DNA of 64,000 bases from Dermacentor variabilis. Its lineage: Eukaryota; Arthropoda; Arachnida; Ixodida; Ixodidae. A model generated the notes under the pieces. That model saw nothing but the letters and a program-made list of their open reading frames with translations, was not told where the DNA came from and searched no databases. The DNA is taken from positions 67,065,639 through 67,129,638 of the forward strand of contig NC_134577.1 of the NCBI RefSeq assembly GCF_050947875.1, written 5' to 3'. Shown in pieces: positions 40,596 through 52,089 of this stretch. Positions within the stretch are counted from its first letter, which is position 1. Every line of letters starts with the position of its first letter. Position numbers and translations under genes: made by a program.

Positions 40596-42365
40596 TCAAT
40601 GCTGCGGATATTGATGCCCGTGGCGCAGACACCAAGCGACCAGTATTTCAAGCAACAAAACGAGACAGCTTACCGCGTCTAAAATGACCTTCTGCACCAA
40701 CAGGCTGCTCACGTCGAACTGAGTCTCGGCGACTTCGTAGACGTATTTTCTCGCATCCAGAGGAATCACCCTATGCTCTAGAGTAGCAAGAAATAACCTT
40801 CTCAAAGGTTTGTGCACTTCCAGAAACTTGTGCATTTGGTATCCGCACGGCTGCATCCTCAAGTGTTCGACGAACGGTAGAACGTTGGGGAACTTTTCGA
40901 GGGAAGCGTGGGGTTGCTCGAGGCCGTTGTAACAGACTCGATCGCGCTGCCACGCGCACTGGAGACAATCGGAAAAGTTTTCCCTAACGAGTCCGCGTTT
41001 TCCGACGCTCGCGAACGCTAACTGAAGCTTGTTTGTCAGTGATCGTCTCGACGCGCAGCTCGGTCTCCTCTTTAAGTCTTCGTGGCCCACCGTGCTCCCG
41101 ACGACGCAAGGGGCGACTTCGCGTCTGTCAAGTGCGTCCTCGAGTTTCTGCAACGTGTCTATGCGAGAGGAGGGACGCCTAAGCGTTACGATAGACGTCA
41201 GCTCGCTGCGGAAGTAAACGGAAAGCGGGAGTATCGCGACAAGCCATAGACCGAGAATGGCACTGCGAAGGATGGACGTGCGACCGACGACGTGGGGCTG
41301 AGCGGCCGAGGTTCCCAGCACTGCAGCCAGGAGGAACATCGCCGCATCGGACACTCGGCGAAGAGTTGACCAACCTTTCCCGCCAGTCGCTGCCGAGACA
41401 ATCGCAACTAGCGCGAGGAGAGACAATGTGGTTGCCACGAGTTTCCAGGACTCGCCGGTGACTTCCCAGAGCGTTACAACGCGGTGCGCATCCACTCGAG
41501 AATAGAATGTGCTGTGCATGAGAAAGATGAATGGGAAATCAAATTCGAGTACCGCATCCGAGCCTAAACATACCATATCAAGCACCATATTCCATCTGTT
41601 AGCGTATATCCCTTGCGTCATCATCGCGTAGTCAGAAATGTCCAGTCGTTTAACAGTAACGTTTTTCGCTTTCAGTAACGCAAACATCTTTCTAGCCCTC
41701 GCGCTTTCACAAGAACTGACATTGTTCCTTTTAAACATGCCTTTCCGGCACGCCACCACCAACTGCTGTCCGGAAAGGCGCTTTGCGCTCGAACGTTGTA
41801 GAATTCGCAGCTTCCCCAACATTCGCAAAGATCCAGGGTTCAGATCCACAGAAGATTCGAGAGGCCAGAAAATGCTCTGTACGGCGGTGGAGTTAATTCC
41901 GAGAACTCCAACTACGTCACACATCGACAGAGCCGGCCACGAGCTCGTATTTACGTAAACGTGGAGTTGTGAGTGGTGTCGAACGAACAGCCAGGGGAAG
42001 CAAGCGAACCGGTCGCCGCGCCGTAGCATCTGTATTGTTTCGAAAGGCTCTCCAGGATCTGCGGCGACAAATACCGGTTTCGTGCCGCGAGTGACGCTTC
42101 TCCGCGAATACGAATGGAGTCCTTCGTCCGCCACATGCCACGTGGTTATCGGTCCACCGAGCAGCCGCGCAAACGATGCGTGCGCTTCGTTCCACGGCTT
42201 CTCGAAGGACACCAGTATGACGTCAGCGATATTTGTTGAGAGAGAGGACACACTTGCTGGCACGTCTCCTCCGGGCGGGGACTGAGAGGTAGTCGCCCCG
42301 TTGAGAATAAATAACGCCAGCGTCACAGTCACCGATGTTGCGAGGCACCAGCTCATGCAGGTCAT
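40596..42365 (-). CDS. Divergent ionotropic-receptor-like protein, copy 1
   Basis: About 589 residues from the second in-frame Met. That Met is chosen because it heads a signal peptide (MTCMSWCLATSVTVTLALF) and matches the start of copy 2; the frame is open upstream to 42428. An N-terminal domain (DVPASVSSLST, KPWNEAHASFARLLGGPITTW) leads to a ligand-binding-like half. Then come TM1 (SWKLVATTLSLLALVAIV), a weak second hydrophobic segment (AAMFLLAAVLGTSA), TM3 followed by VYFRSELTSIVTLRRP and IDTLQKLEDAL, and a final TM (VILDAVSCLVLLLEILVAW). This is the layout of arthropod ionotropic receptors; the S-L-T...I.TL..L stretch after TM3 is their hallmark. The coding region is a single exon after a splice acceptor at 42384-42382. 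Role in chemosensation or other ligand gating is inferred from the family; the ligand is unknown. Confidence 0.82.
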   Translation of the reverse strand: MTCMSWCLATSVTVTLALFILNGATTSQSPPGGDVPASVSSLSTNIADVILVSFEKPWNEAHASFARLLGGPITTWHVADEGLHSYSRRSVTRGTKPVFVAADPGEPFETIQMLRRGDRFACFPWLFVRHHSQLHVYVNTSSWPALSMCDVVGVLGINSTAVQSIFWPLESSVDLNPGSLRMLGKLRILQRSSAKRLSGQQLVVACRKGMFKRNNVSSCESARARKMFALLKAKNVTVKRLDISDYAMMTQGIYANRWNMVLDMVCLGSDAVLEFDFPFIFLMHSTFYSRVDAHRVVTLWEVTGESWKLVATTLSLLALVAIVSAATGGKGWSTLRRVSDAAMFLLAAVLGTSAAQPHVVGRTSILRSAILGLWLVAILPLSVYFRSELTSIVTLRRPSSRIDTLQKLEDALDRREVAPCVVGSTVGHEDLKRRPSCASRRSLTNKLQLAFASVGKRGLVRENFSDCLQCAWQRDRVCYNGLEQPHASLEKFPNVLPFVEHLRMQPCGYQMHKFLEVHKPLRRLFLATLEHRVIPLDARKYVYEVAETQFDVSSLLVQKVILDAVSCLVLLLEILVAWCLRHGHQYPQH

Positions 42366-42381
42366 ATCAGTGGTGTGCAAG
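42366..42381 (-). other. 5' UTR start of the coding exon, receptor copy 1
   Basis: GTTTTTCAG at 42390-42382 on the - strand is a good acceptor, 16 nt before the chosen ATG. The same arrangement (TTTCTTTCAG, 16 nt, ATG) occurs in copy 2. Confidence 0.65.
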
Positions 42382-42533
42382 CTGAAAAACAAAGAACCGT
42401 CTTGTGTCCCTATATTTGCGGTGTACACGTCACCTTAACTATCTTTCAAACAGGAGAGAAGTGCAAAGGAAGATGGAAACGTGAAACGACGAGGACAGTC
42501 GAACAAGGAATACCACAACACGTGTCAACTTAC

Positions 42534-42631
42534 CTGCGCGTTCACGCACTTTGCTAACCTGAGAGATCCATGGTGTATCGCATTTGATGCTGCAACCAGT
42601 TGCAAACGAAGTTAGGCCTCGGCCTGCGCAC
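42534..42631 (-). other. Predicted non-coding 5' exon, receptor copy 1
   Basis: Ends at CGCGCAG|GTAAGT and contains CTAACTTCGTTTGCAACTGG and ATCAAATGCGATACACC. Related sequence precedes copy 2 (60230-60296), and an orphan copy is at 48569-48657. Its upstream edge TCTTTCAG could be an acceptor, or the exon may extend further to a transcription start. Confidence 0.6.
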
Positions 42632-44880
42632 CTGAAAGATGTTGCCAAGAAATTAAGTTATGACACCTTTCCTCCCCCCCAGCTTCGCAATAATACTACC
42701 TATACACTGCCGTTCTACGCGACTTCAGAACACTTTGCCAGTAAATTGTAACGATTGTAACGAAAAAAAGGCTAAGCTTTCTAAAACCCAACTTGATAAA
42801 AGTTTACCGGTCTACTAGTAGTCTGCGACATCAGTACTGCGCTTATCAGTCTATATCTGACTGAAGCAGACCGGACACTCGCTGAACTTAGCTGGAGCTG
42901 CTGCTCTTGTAGTCCACTATTTTACCACTGTAATTACAGACCCGAAGTGTCGTAAGCGCTTCTGCAAACAAACGTTAACCGCCTGTAGAACTCAGGCAGC
43001 ATGACACAAGATAAAACAAAGGCTGTATACTTCTACGTACTGATACGTATATTGGTTTCTACGCGTCGTCGAAGCCCCACAGAGCAATATGAAGGACCAC
43101 TGCGCTTTACAATGAGAAAGATCATTACAAACAAGGTTCATTCTTCTGCGTCATCGCTAAATTGCAAGTCATACTGGTACGATTACCTTTCCATCGTCCG
43201 GGTATGACAAGTGTTTCGAAACTATTAGACTGCTCGCCTTTCGCACTTTCATTTTATAACGTCGGGCAATGAGTTCCGAAGGGATTGCACAATTTTTCTG
43301 TCTTTTCTGAACACCAAAGTTTATGCGAACATGACTGTATATAAAGAAATAAACAGAGCTCTTAAAAAGTAGCAGATCATATTTGTCTGTAATGTTTTGA
43401 ATGAATGTCGCTATTCGCGCGGTCCCGGCGTGGTTGACGAGCAGGGCCTTCTTGACATTCCGCCGAAGTCGTCGCTCAAGACGACCATGGAGGCTATCCA
43501 AAACAGAGGATTCTGGTTGGCTGCCCCACAATGAGGGAGGGTTCCTATATCATACACTGATTTAGAATCACCGGTGTCCGAACTAAGCACCAGCCCCGAC
43601 CCGGAGGCCCGTATCTCAGTCTGAATAAAAAATAGCGTTTATACCAGTAGCCCCTGCTGGAACTAAATAACGCAGGTCCAATGACTACAGCCACTTCGGC
43701 TTGAATGGTTCAATATTAATTAATGCATTTACTGCTCATGTCTTGCAAATATGCCTGATGAATATGGCACCTCACTAAGATCACCAAAGGAAGCATTGTC
43801 GGTTATACAAAGCTGCGCATACTGCGATCGACCCTTGCAAGAGCGGTAATCGGGTGAACGTGAGCAACATTCAGTCATTCCTTAGTTTCAGCTCATTGCC
43901 TATGGCGAGAGATATCTTGCTTTTATTTCACAAACCTTATTTGAAAGTAGTAAAACTTAGCGGCAGACTTATCCCATTTGCAAAGAGCAAACGACGCCGG
44001 ATTCTGAACACCTACAACAAATTACGTTTGAAGTAACGCCTAGAACATATCCTTCCGGCCTAATGAAGACGAATAATGAAATAAAGTTTAGTGTACTGGC
44101 CAGTTTACTACAGTCAACGGGTTTCTTTAAGTAAAGAGCAAATTATTTAGACAGAAGAGAAACTTCTTCCTGTGCAGCAGGGCTTGATCTTGATGATGGC
44201 ACCTGATCAGTATTAAAACGAACACATAGCTTGAGCGTATCCCCATCGTAGCAAAAAACGTGGTGTTGGTGTGACGCGATCTTGACCTTAACGAAATGAT
44301 GAAGTTGACATTAATATGTAGCCATAAATAATGTAATGTCACTGATAGCAATCCTGCGGGAGACACCTGCACCAATGAAGGAACTACCTACAAAACAAAA
44401 GTGAGACGGTTTGAACTTTCTACAATAACCAGATCTTACAAAAGAAAAATACCTCTAAAACCAGGTCAAGCTGATCCTCGCGGCTTGCCTTCACACAGAA
44501 TACTTGAACAATGTCAGCCTCTCAAAGCACACGCAGGAATTTGCTGAAACGTATTTATATTTTCAGGATTTTTGGCATTTCCAAAGTAGTTGATAGTACA
44601 TTGAAACGTTTCACAAAAGTAATGTCGTTTGAATATGGATGGCACACCTCACCGATTCAAGGAACACAAGCGTGACAAGTGAAAGAAGTAAGCGTGACAG
44701 CTCACGATAGGCTCCCTCATAATTTTACATTCGCCGTGACGCCTGAATTCTGCGTGGGGCTTCAATACGATCGCAGTCAGCAGTAATATGGGGCTGTCAA
44801 CTCGCAATTACGAAACACGTCTTCAAACTCGCACAAAGCGCCGATTCGTTCTGCTGGGCCGTTAAGCGTCGTACAAGCGT
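42632..44880. other. Upstream region of receptor copy 1
   Basis: No gene recognised. No TATA box as clear as that of copy 2 was found. Small frames at 43169-43531 and 44127-44375 (-) have no domain I know. Confidence 0.4.
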
Positions 44881-44881
44881 C

Positions 44882-45435
44882 GTACACTGTACAAGACGAT
44901 GAGCAAACCGAGAACAAAGTGAAAGGTGGAGCCAATGTTTCGACAAATGGACAAGTCCCTTTCAAGGTGTTTCGACAAGTGGACTTGTCCCTTTCAAGGC
45001 ATTTCGACAAGTGGACAAATCTCTTTGAAGCCGTTTCGACAAGTGGACCAGTCTTTTTCAAGGCGCTTAGACGAGTGGACTTGTCTCTACCAAGGCATTT
45101 CGACAAGTGGACAAGTCTCTTTCAAGGCGTTTCGACAAGTGGTCAAGTCTCTGACAAGGCGTTTCGATAAGTGGACAAGTCTCTTTCAAGGCATTTCGAC
45201 AAGTGGACAAGTCTCTTTCAAGGCGTTTCGACAAGTGGACAAGTCTCTTTCAAGGCGTTTCGACAAGTGGTCAAGTCTCTTTCAAGGCTTTTCGACAAGT
45301 GGACTTGCCTCCTTCAAGGCGTTTCGACATGTGGACAAGTCCACCTGTCGAAACGTTGGCTCCGGCTTTCGTCTTGTTCTCGGTTTGCTTATCGTCTCGA
45401 ATTTACATCTTCAGCCTTCCCCGCGTACACTGTAC
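44882..45435. mobile_element. Foldback element with internal 32-bp minisatellite
   Basis: Inverted arms lie at about 44893-44946 (GAGCAAACCGAGAACAAA, GGTGGAGCCAATGTTTCGAC) and 45346-45399 (reverse complement GCAAACCGAGAACAAGACGA, GCCGGAGCCAACGTTTCGAC). GTACACTGTAC sits outside both arms (44885-44895 region and 45425-45435). Between them 13 copies of a 32-bp unit run in one direction. The last half unit is turned round at 45333-45350, where it runs into the right arm as a palindrome. No transposase is present, so it would be non-autonomous. Confidence 0.75.
44936..45345 (+). repeat. 32-bp minisatellite, about 13 copies
   Basis: The consensus unit is TTTCGACAAGTGGACAAGTC followed by TCTTTCAAGGCG, with single-base variants (CTTGTC, GGTCAAG, CGATAAG, CGACATG). 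All three + frames stay open through the array and give the same 32-residue period (DKWTSLFQG, TSGQVSFKAF, RQVDKSLSR). I see no start context, splice sites or domain, so I treat it as a repeat rather than a gene. Confidence 0.95.
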
Positions 45436-45439
45436 GAGT

Positions 45440-47230
45440 CGTGCAATGTTCCAGAAGGCAGATGATTGCGTGGAATTGCGCACAACTCAGCAGACGTTAT
45501 ACGAGAAAAGCAGTCAGGGTACGCGTTGCCGCGTCCACCAGGCTGCCTAGACAGGGTCACGTTTCCCTCCTCACAACACTGATTAGAAGCGTATGCATAT
45601 ATGGTAAGTAGCATAAAAGAATGCATGACCAGTCACCTAGATAAAGCCGCAAAAACTCGCAACGAGGCGGCGCAAGCGGGACGGGCTTGAGAGTGAATAA
45701 AGCCTCGTAACGTGTAAACGCGTTATGAAGATACCACTTCCACAGCCACCACTGTTCCTGCCATCACCATATATATGGAAAAACCTGGCTGTCGCTTTAA
45801 TATAATTTAGGCACAGAGAAAAAGCTTTCTATTTAAGGTCACTGAGTATTTCATTCAATTTGACAGGCGAGTGTTATGGAGTTTGCCGCAGCGCATTACT
45901 TTCGCATCGCACACAACTATCAAACACTGCAAGAAAAAGTGTCATGGCTCCCACTTCTTTAACATAACGTGTTTGGAATACTATTTAGAAAAACTGATGA
46001 CACGAAAGGCTAAGTGATGCTTTGTATGGCCCTCCTCCTGGCCCTCACATGTGCAAGTGCGTGACATCTGGCCAGGATTTCCCTTTCCACGCGCGGCTGC
46101 CCAAGTCTACTTGAACAGACACAGGGCAGCCCAAGCTTTTTCCGCCTTAGTTTTCTTTCTCGACTGGCTTCTTGGACCTGTGTGACTTGCCACGATATAC
46201 TTTTACATTTCCGTTATAGTGCACCCACATGAGATGACAGCCTGGTACAAGGAACTCACTTTGTCACACTTCCGTCGAGGAGACAGAACAAAAGAAAACA
46301 CGAATCTGGTTGTTCTACTCTGCTTTACCGGCAAAACGCAGCTGTAATCCTATAACCCCTCTACGCGCTTGGTAAAAGCGCTGCCATCTCAGAGTAATTG
46401 AAGCACCTTACAGAATTTAGCCGCTGGGGAATTCGTACGCAGTTGCTCCCTGTGAAAGCGTGAAAACGTGGCATACTCAGGATATTCCAGTCAAAACTGC
46501 ATATACCAACCAGTGCAGGCCCGAGGGGCTATGAATACCACAAAACTTGGTCAATATTAATCAAATGAGAAGGACGATGCAAAGACGTACGTCTTTAGGC
46601 ACACATGCTGCTTTATGTTGACTTCCGGTATCCAAGGCGACCGATTCAGATAATACAATCGATAGCAACGACATGAACAAGACATTTCTTCTGCCACGGT
46701 TACGTCGACGGGCAAACAGACAGCATGCTCCTAGAGTCAGCTAAGCTAACGAGAGACATGCTTGGAAAAGCTATCCGTACCTACTCGAGCACAAACAGTT
46801 CCACTTACCCGTTCTGCAATTCCGGCACAGAAACAGGCATTCAAGCGGCTAATCAATAGGCGTGATATAACTGTCGAGAAACTAAGAAATAAGTTTCAGA
46901 AAATAAAAAAAAATAAACAATAAACGGAAATTTTTTTCATGTGATTCGGCACAGCTTGTTGAGAAACCTCTTCCGAATCGCTGTTATTCGATAACCTGAC
47001 ATGGACGATTCTTGTATTTTAAGAATGCCAGTTGGAAGTCACGCCCGTGTCAAACTATTTGAAATTTTTAGCCAGGCGACAGACTCGTGGACAATATTAT
47101 ACAGACATGGCGATACCTGAGTAGTCTAATAGAAACGACAATGCTTTTCATGAGCGTTAGCGCTGCTGGAGGTTTTTCTTCTTTTATAAGTATATAGCGC
47201 AGTAGGATTCGGCTCATCTAGAAAGCTTTA
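45440..47230. other. Intergenic sequence without recognised features
   Basis: The first 40-50 bp may be a decayed outer continuation of the foldback arm (GTTGTGCGCAATTCCACG on the - strand resembles 44798-44818). From about 45500 to 47230 I see no gene, RNA or named repeat. Confidence 0.4.
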
Positions 47231-47239
47231 AAAATACGA

Positions 47240-47790
47240 GTGTTCAAGCACTCAGAATGTTGAATGTAATAAAAACAGGCAGACACGCAAACACGCAGAC
47301 ATCAATAAAAGAGAAAAAGACGAAAGATTGTGCACTCGAATTTTGGAGGCAACAGCTGCAATTCACGGAGTGCTTATCTTACATAGCGCCTAAAAGCTGC
47401 GCCACAGGAAAGTAAGTGTCTTCACAGCGTGTGCAAATTACCAGTGTGAGTTTGTGAATGTGTACCTGAAGCGGCGTTTAGTGAGCAAGTCTCCAAGTCA
47501 GCGCAACCTGGTGCGAGAGAGAGCTTCTTTCAGTCTACGTCTTAAGCGAGCATCTTTTTTTATGTGTTTTGCCAAACATCTTGGCAACTAAGACAGTCCC
47601 AACACTCTAAGCAAATGTTACGCAATAACACTGTTAGCTTCAAAGCAAAATATACTGTTTTCTCACTGTGGTAGGAAGAAAATTTCTCCGGGTGCGAAGC
47701 TCTTTTCAAGAGAATCACTTGTCTAATAAGAGGAGAGGGCGGAAGTAAAATATGGTAAAAAACTCATGAGCACGTAAGAACACACGGAAA
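47240..47790. repeat. Diverged interspersed repeat, copy B
   Basis: TTTGGAGGCAACAGCTGCAA (47343) and ACTGTGGTAGGAAGAAAATT...GTGCGAAGCTCTTTTC (47665-47708) parallel copy A at 36580-37060. A following CATGAGCACGTAAGAACACA parallels CATGAGAAAGAAAATACAC of copy A. Confidence 0.6.
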
Positions 47791-47864
47791 TGACTCTTTA
47801 TGTCTCTTTATGCAAGCTCAACACATTTTTTTCATTAGATTTTTGTTTTACTATTCATTTCGCA

Positions 47865-48080
47865 TCTGGATGGCCGCGCAACTCTACATGCGACAACTGC
47901 CGCTGCGAGGAGACGATTTCACATCTTCTGTGTCAATGTCGTCCCTACAGTGCACCAAAAGAACTTTCAACCGAATTAGAAAGAATGGACATTTGCCCTT
48001 TTAGGAAGTGAGTATCCTCAGACACTAGTCGAGATCGTTCTCAGCACTGAAGGCTTGAGGACAACTGGGCTGAATGACAG
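47865..48080 (+). mobile_element. LINE 3' coding end with a zinc-knuckle-like motif
   Basis: One frame reads GWPRNSTCDNCRCEETISHL, LCQCRPYSAPKELS and ERMDICPFRK, then after a stop DNWAE. The spacing C-x2-C...H-x3-C with EETISHLLC is typical of the cysteine/histidine tail of R1/I-type LINE polyproteins. Stops show decay, and upstream domains are absent. Confidence 0.7.
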
Positions 48081-48568
48081 ACCTTGAGGTGTGTTGCCCG
48101 CTACGTCGCACTTTGTGTACACGTTGTCCTTATTTTTATTTATTGCTCATGTCTTCAATCTTCTTTGCTTTCATTTGTCCCCTTACCCCCGCACAAGACA
48201 GGCTGCTGGTTTGTACGTTGGGTAATATACCTAGGCCCGGCTGTATTTCCCTCACTTCGTTGTCCTGCTATTTTTCTATCGTGAAAAAAATTTTTTTTTT
48301 CACTCCGGCAAAGAAAGAGTGGCTGTACACGTCATCTTGATGCGTCATATTTGCAATCATCCACTCGAGGAATGACATAAGCATTGCAAGGATTTTTAAA
48401 TGTCACTAACCAGACAAATAAAAATGAGCTGCAGTGCAAAGACCATCATTACATGTAACAGATAACTTGCAGGTATCCTTAAAAAATAGTAGTAAAGAAA
48501 CAGTGAATTCAGTAGGTACTAACCTATCCTACCATAACATGGGCGACAACAAATAAACGTCATCTTAC

Positions 48569-48657
48569 CTGTACTTTTACGTATTTTACTAACAGCAGGT
48601 ACCTTTCGGTCATCGCATTTGAGGCTCCAACCCTAGCAACTGAAGTTGAGCTTTGGT
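48569..48657 (-). pseudogene. Orphan copy of the receptor 5' exon
   Basis: On the - strand it contains GCTCAACTTCAGTTGC, GGAGCCTCAAATGCGATGAC and the donor AAGTACAG|GTAAGATG. It matches the 5' exons of both receptor genes in order and spacing. Upstream similarity also continues (ACGTTTTCCATG against ACGTTTTTCAGG). No receptor coding exon follows before 42381, so it is either a relic of a lost paralogue or an alternative first exon of copy 1. Confidence 0.6.
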
Positions 48658-48699
48658 CTGCGGTCATGGAAAACGTGGTGTGGAAAGAAAATGCCACTA

Positions 48700-49490
48700 T
48701 CAATTGAAGTAGCTGTCACGTATCTACACAATTCACGTTTAGTAAGCTACCATGGTCCTAGCGTGACAAAGGACGCAAGCCACGGCTGTCCCGGAATGTC
48801 AGGACGTAGCAGTGTGATGTGGCTGGAAGAGGTGAGTTTCATCGCAGTTGTCAATGATGAAGATAGAAACTTTCATTGAAATAGAGAAAATCACAAAATT
48901 TGGGTGGGGTCCTTAGTACAGCGCACCAGTGCTGGCCGCCTGCTGCCTTCGCCGGCTCAACCAGACATTTGTCATCTGGGTGCGACATTGGCAGCGCAGT
49001 TTCCCACGCCTCCTGGGAAGGGGAGGGAATGGGAGAGATGCACGGATGTGATTGGCCGGAGCGTGTGACGTGGTATAGGGAGGGGCATTCCGAGCAGTGT
49101 GGTCAGCTAATTCTGGACTTTTAGCTGGGGTTAGGTCATGACCTTTTCCCGCGTTAGGGTCCGGTGAGGGTGCGATTACTGAAGCCGGGCATCGATGAGA
49201 AGAATGAACATCTTATTGGGCGATAGCTATTTCTGGGTCACTCGTAGTTTTTTGGTTCTTCTAACTCCGCATACATGCCTTTCACTGGGTAAGAGACGTG
49301 GAGAGGCCAGCGGGATCTGCAGAAAGTATCGCGGAGTGGAATGAGAGGAGGAAAGTAATACGCACCTTTCCTTGCCTAACGCCATTCGACTTGGCCTACC
49401 CCGTCCGAGGCCGTGTGCAGGCTCCGCCGTAGTGCCGCCAGATGGCACCAAGTGTGTTTAAGGAAGCGCGAAAGAGGAGTATCCCTGCAG
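48700..49490. other. Intergenic sequence without a recognised gene
   Basis: A moderately GC-rich part at 48900-49120 and short frames without domains. Nothing assigned. Confidence 0.35.
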
Positions 49491-49499
49491 TACAGGCCT

Positions 49500-49640
49500 C
49501 ATACATAACTTGTTTCGGCGGTAAAGATACGTTCCATCGCTATATTGATTCCATGCTAAACGCATTGCCGTCGATGCTCATCGTGGGCTGGGTTCTGCCA
49601 AATATTTCTTTTGTCTTTTTCCCACGTGTTTCCCCGAGCA
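49500..49640. repeat. Interspersed repeat segment, copy 2 of 2
   Basis: GTTTCGGCGGTAAAGATACG, then ATGCTAAACGCATTGCCGTC and GTGGGCTGGGTTCTGCCAA. Related to 39485-39590. Confidence 0.5.
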
Positions 49641-50249
49641 ATAAATGCATTGTTTAAATCTGGAACGGAATCAATCGTGATCTGGAAATGATTCTGACTT
49701 GTCCGAGTTTTCGGGCTAACGGCAGACATTTGCTAGTTTCCTCACAGCATTGTTGCGTTTGATCTGCCATGTTACCGCTTTTGATAAACGGTACAGATGT
49801 ACAGATACGTGCCTTGTTCTGCGCAGTTTGGCTTCTTGGCAGCGTTGCTTTTTTATGCTGCAACCAAGAATTGCCCAGATTGGCATGTAGCGACGAGAGG
49901 AGTAACCTCGGATCAACGACCACACAGCAGCGCTAGCAGCCGTGTGTGCCGCAGGTATCCAGCAATGGCGGACACGCTCGGGGAGTGGACCGGAAGTGAG
50001 GCGCGTGTAAGTCACGTATAATGTCTGTATGCGTGTGGCATCCTTTGTGGCCCGATTCTGGATAAAGTGCTGTCTACAAATGTGGGTCATTCCCGCCGGG
50101 ATATGCAGTCTAAAAATATGAGCCCATCCCAATGATAACGTGGTCCAAATTTTTTTTCCGGTGTCGGCTGCTAAACATCTTAGAAATAAATGCAATTACA
50201 GGGCACAAGGAAACGCGAACGAGTGCTTCATGTGGCTAGTAGAGAATAG

Positions 50250-50450
50250 GACGCGCTCACCAGACTACATAGAAAGTTTTTCCGTGTGCGAAGCTCTTCC
50301 CAAAGCGAAACACAAGTACAATATACGGAAGAGGTTGTAGTGAAACTCGCCAAGGAAAAGACACAGAGATGACCAGATAACTTTCTTAAAGATTACTGGT
50401 TGTTTTGTTCATCATGACACAAATCTTTTGGATGACACAATAACCAGAGA
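50250..50450. repeat. Diverged interspersed repeat, copy C (3' part)
   Basis: AAAGTTTTTCCGTGTGCGAA followed by GCTCTTCCCAAAG parallels the second block of copies A and B. Confidence 0.5.
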
Positions 50451-50624
50451 CCGCACACTCAATCTTGAAGTTTACAGCATGTGACTATTCACACTAAGAA
50501 ACGTGCGCTGATGAAACAAAGAAGTACTGCGTGCTAAGAATCACCGTAATAAAATTGGGTTGGACTACACATAGTAGCACATAATGCCTGGCAACTTAGT
50601 GACGTTCTTGAAGAGCAACAGAAG

Positions 50625-50718
50625 AAAAGAGAAAGTCAGGGAGGTTAACCAGTTGGAAACTCCCGGTTTGCTATCCTAAAGCGGGTAAATGGGGAAGAGG
50701 AGGTATGAAGATAAGACA

Positions 50719-50758
<40 letters not shown>

Positions 50759-50770
50759 TGACAGGAAGCA
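50625..50770. repeat. Interspersed repeat with (AG)n
   Basis: GTCAGGGAGGTTAACCAGTT, CGGTTTGCTATCCTAAAGCG and a GA dinucleotide run at 50722-50755. Related to segments at 37300 and 40150. Confidence 0.6.
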
Positions 50771-52089
50771 CAGACACCCGTTGACAGTTGGTCACTAACA
50801 GTGCAGGCTACCGCACCACGTGATCGCTTGTAGCACAACAAACACCAAATCAGCTACAGCTGCTCGTGCTGGTCCGTTGTCCTTAAAGGCTTTAGCAGCG
50901 CCTTCGTCGCCCTCGATTGCGACAGCGCGTGCGGTTTGCACTCCAAAATAGTTTGCTCTGATATGGTGTATGATCACAGTCCACCAACGGCCTTTGCCAG
51001 AGTTTGTCTCTTTAAACCGTAGCAATATAGGAGAACAGTACATAACCAGTGCATTTGGTCAGTAGTAACCTAGGAAGCCGTAACTTGCCAAATAGCAAAC
51101 GAGATTAAGAAAATAAAACAAGTAAAACTGTGCTGTGAGTAATGGCGTCGAAAACGATGGGTGTAATGTTAGTGACAGGAAAACAGTAGTAGTAGTAGTA
51201 GTAATAGAACGTAGGGATGGAAACCAGAAAAAAAAAATCTATCCGGGTTCTTGCGCTCTAATCTCCTATTCGGGGCTGGGCAAAGGGTAAAGGGCAGTGA
51301 GAGAAAGTTCGAGGGTGATAGCAAAGTAGGATAATGCTACTCGACAACACAGCGGCATATAAGAAGAAAAAAAGCATCGGGGCGAGCCCTGCATCACGTA
51401 AAAATTTGTAGCGCGGCTCGTACACTTACCGCATAATATCTGGGGTGGGATGAATCACCCGAAATATTAGTTGAGACAGTTGGTAGGGATTTATGTCAAA
51501 ACTTGAAAGAAAGGGGCAACACAAACGCTCACTCAACTGAACGGTCGAACAGTGGTGTAAAGAAAGTAGGCACAAAACTTATCTGTAGGTACACAGGAAT
51601 GGCATCGCCACCCGTAGGATTTATCGGCGCAAACTCAGGAGAGGCAGCGCCGACCATCAATCAGGAACACGCGCGGGCCTATGCGTTAGATAAACGTTCA
51701 GGCATTGCATTCCATCTCTATTTAGCATAATCGAAAGCTGGCTAACGTGTGCACAACCAGTACTATTATTATGCCAAACCTAGACTACATGACACGCTTC
51801 GTCATTGTTACGCGCGAAGAAAACGGTACGGTCATCAAATTTTGGAGGGCATTTACAATCGTTGCAGGGCAACGAAAAGTTAGACGGTGTTACATATGTT
51901 ACCAACATTTTATGCTCAATTGCTTTCAGGTTATGGAAACGGCGTATCTGTCCTACATAAAAATGAGAACAGCTAAAAGGAACTTTATTAAAACTGCGCC
52001 CATAAGGTATTCTCCCAACTTGTTGCGGTCCTTTACAAACCACCTGTCAAGGCCAGCTCACGCATTTCACCTGATCTTTATTTCTCCGC
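50771..52089. other. Intergenic sequence; (GTA)n at 51187-51204
   Basis: Contains a short GTA triplet run. Otherwise no recognised gene. The 82-codon - strand frame at 50795-51043 may belong to the adjacent repeat. Confidence 0.4.

Noticed and set aside
42366..42428. Start of receptor copy 1 at the first Met (42428)
   Set aside because: An acceptor at 42384-42382 separates this Met from the rest, and the Met at 42365 directly heads a signal peptide as in copy 2.
44936..45345. CRISPR array
   Set aside because: The repeats are contiguous with no unique spacers, in a eukaryotic sequence with no cas genes.
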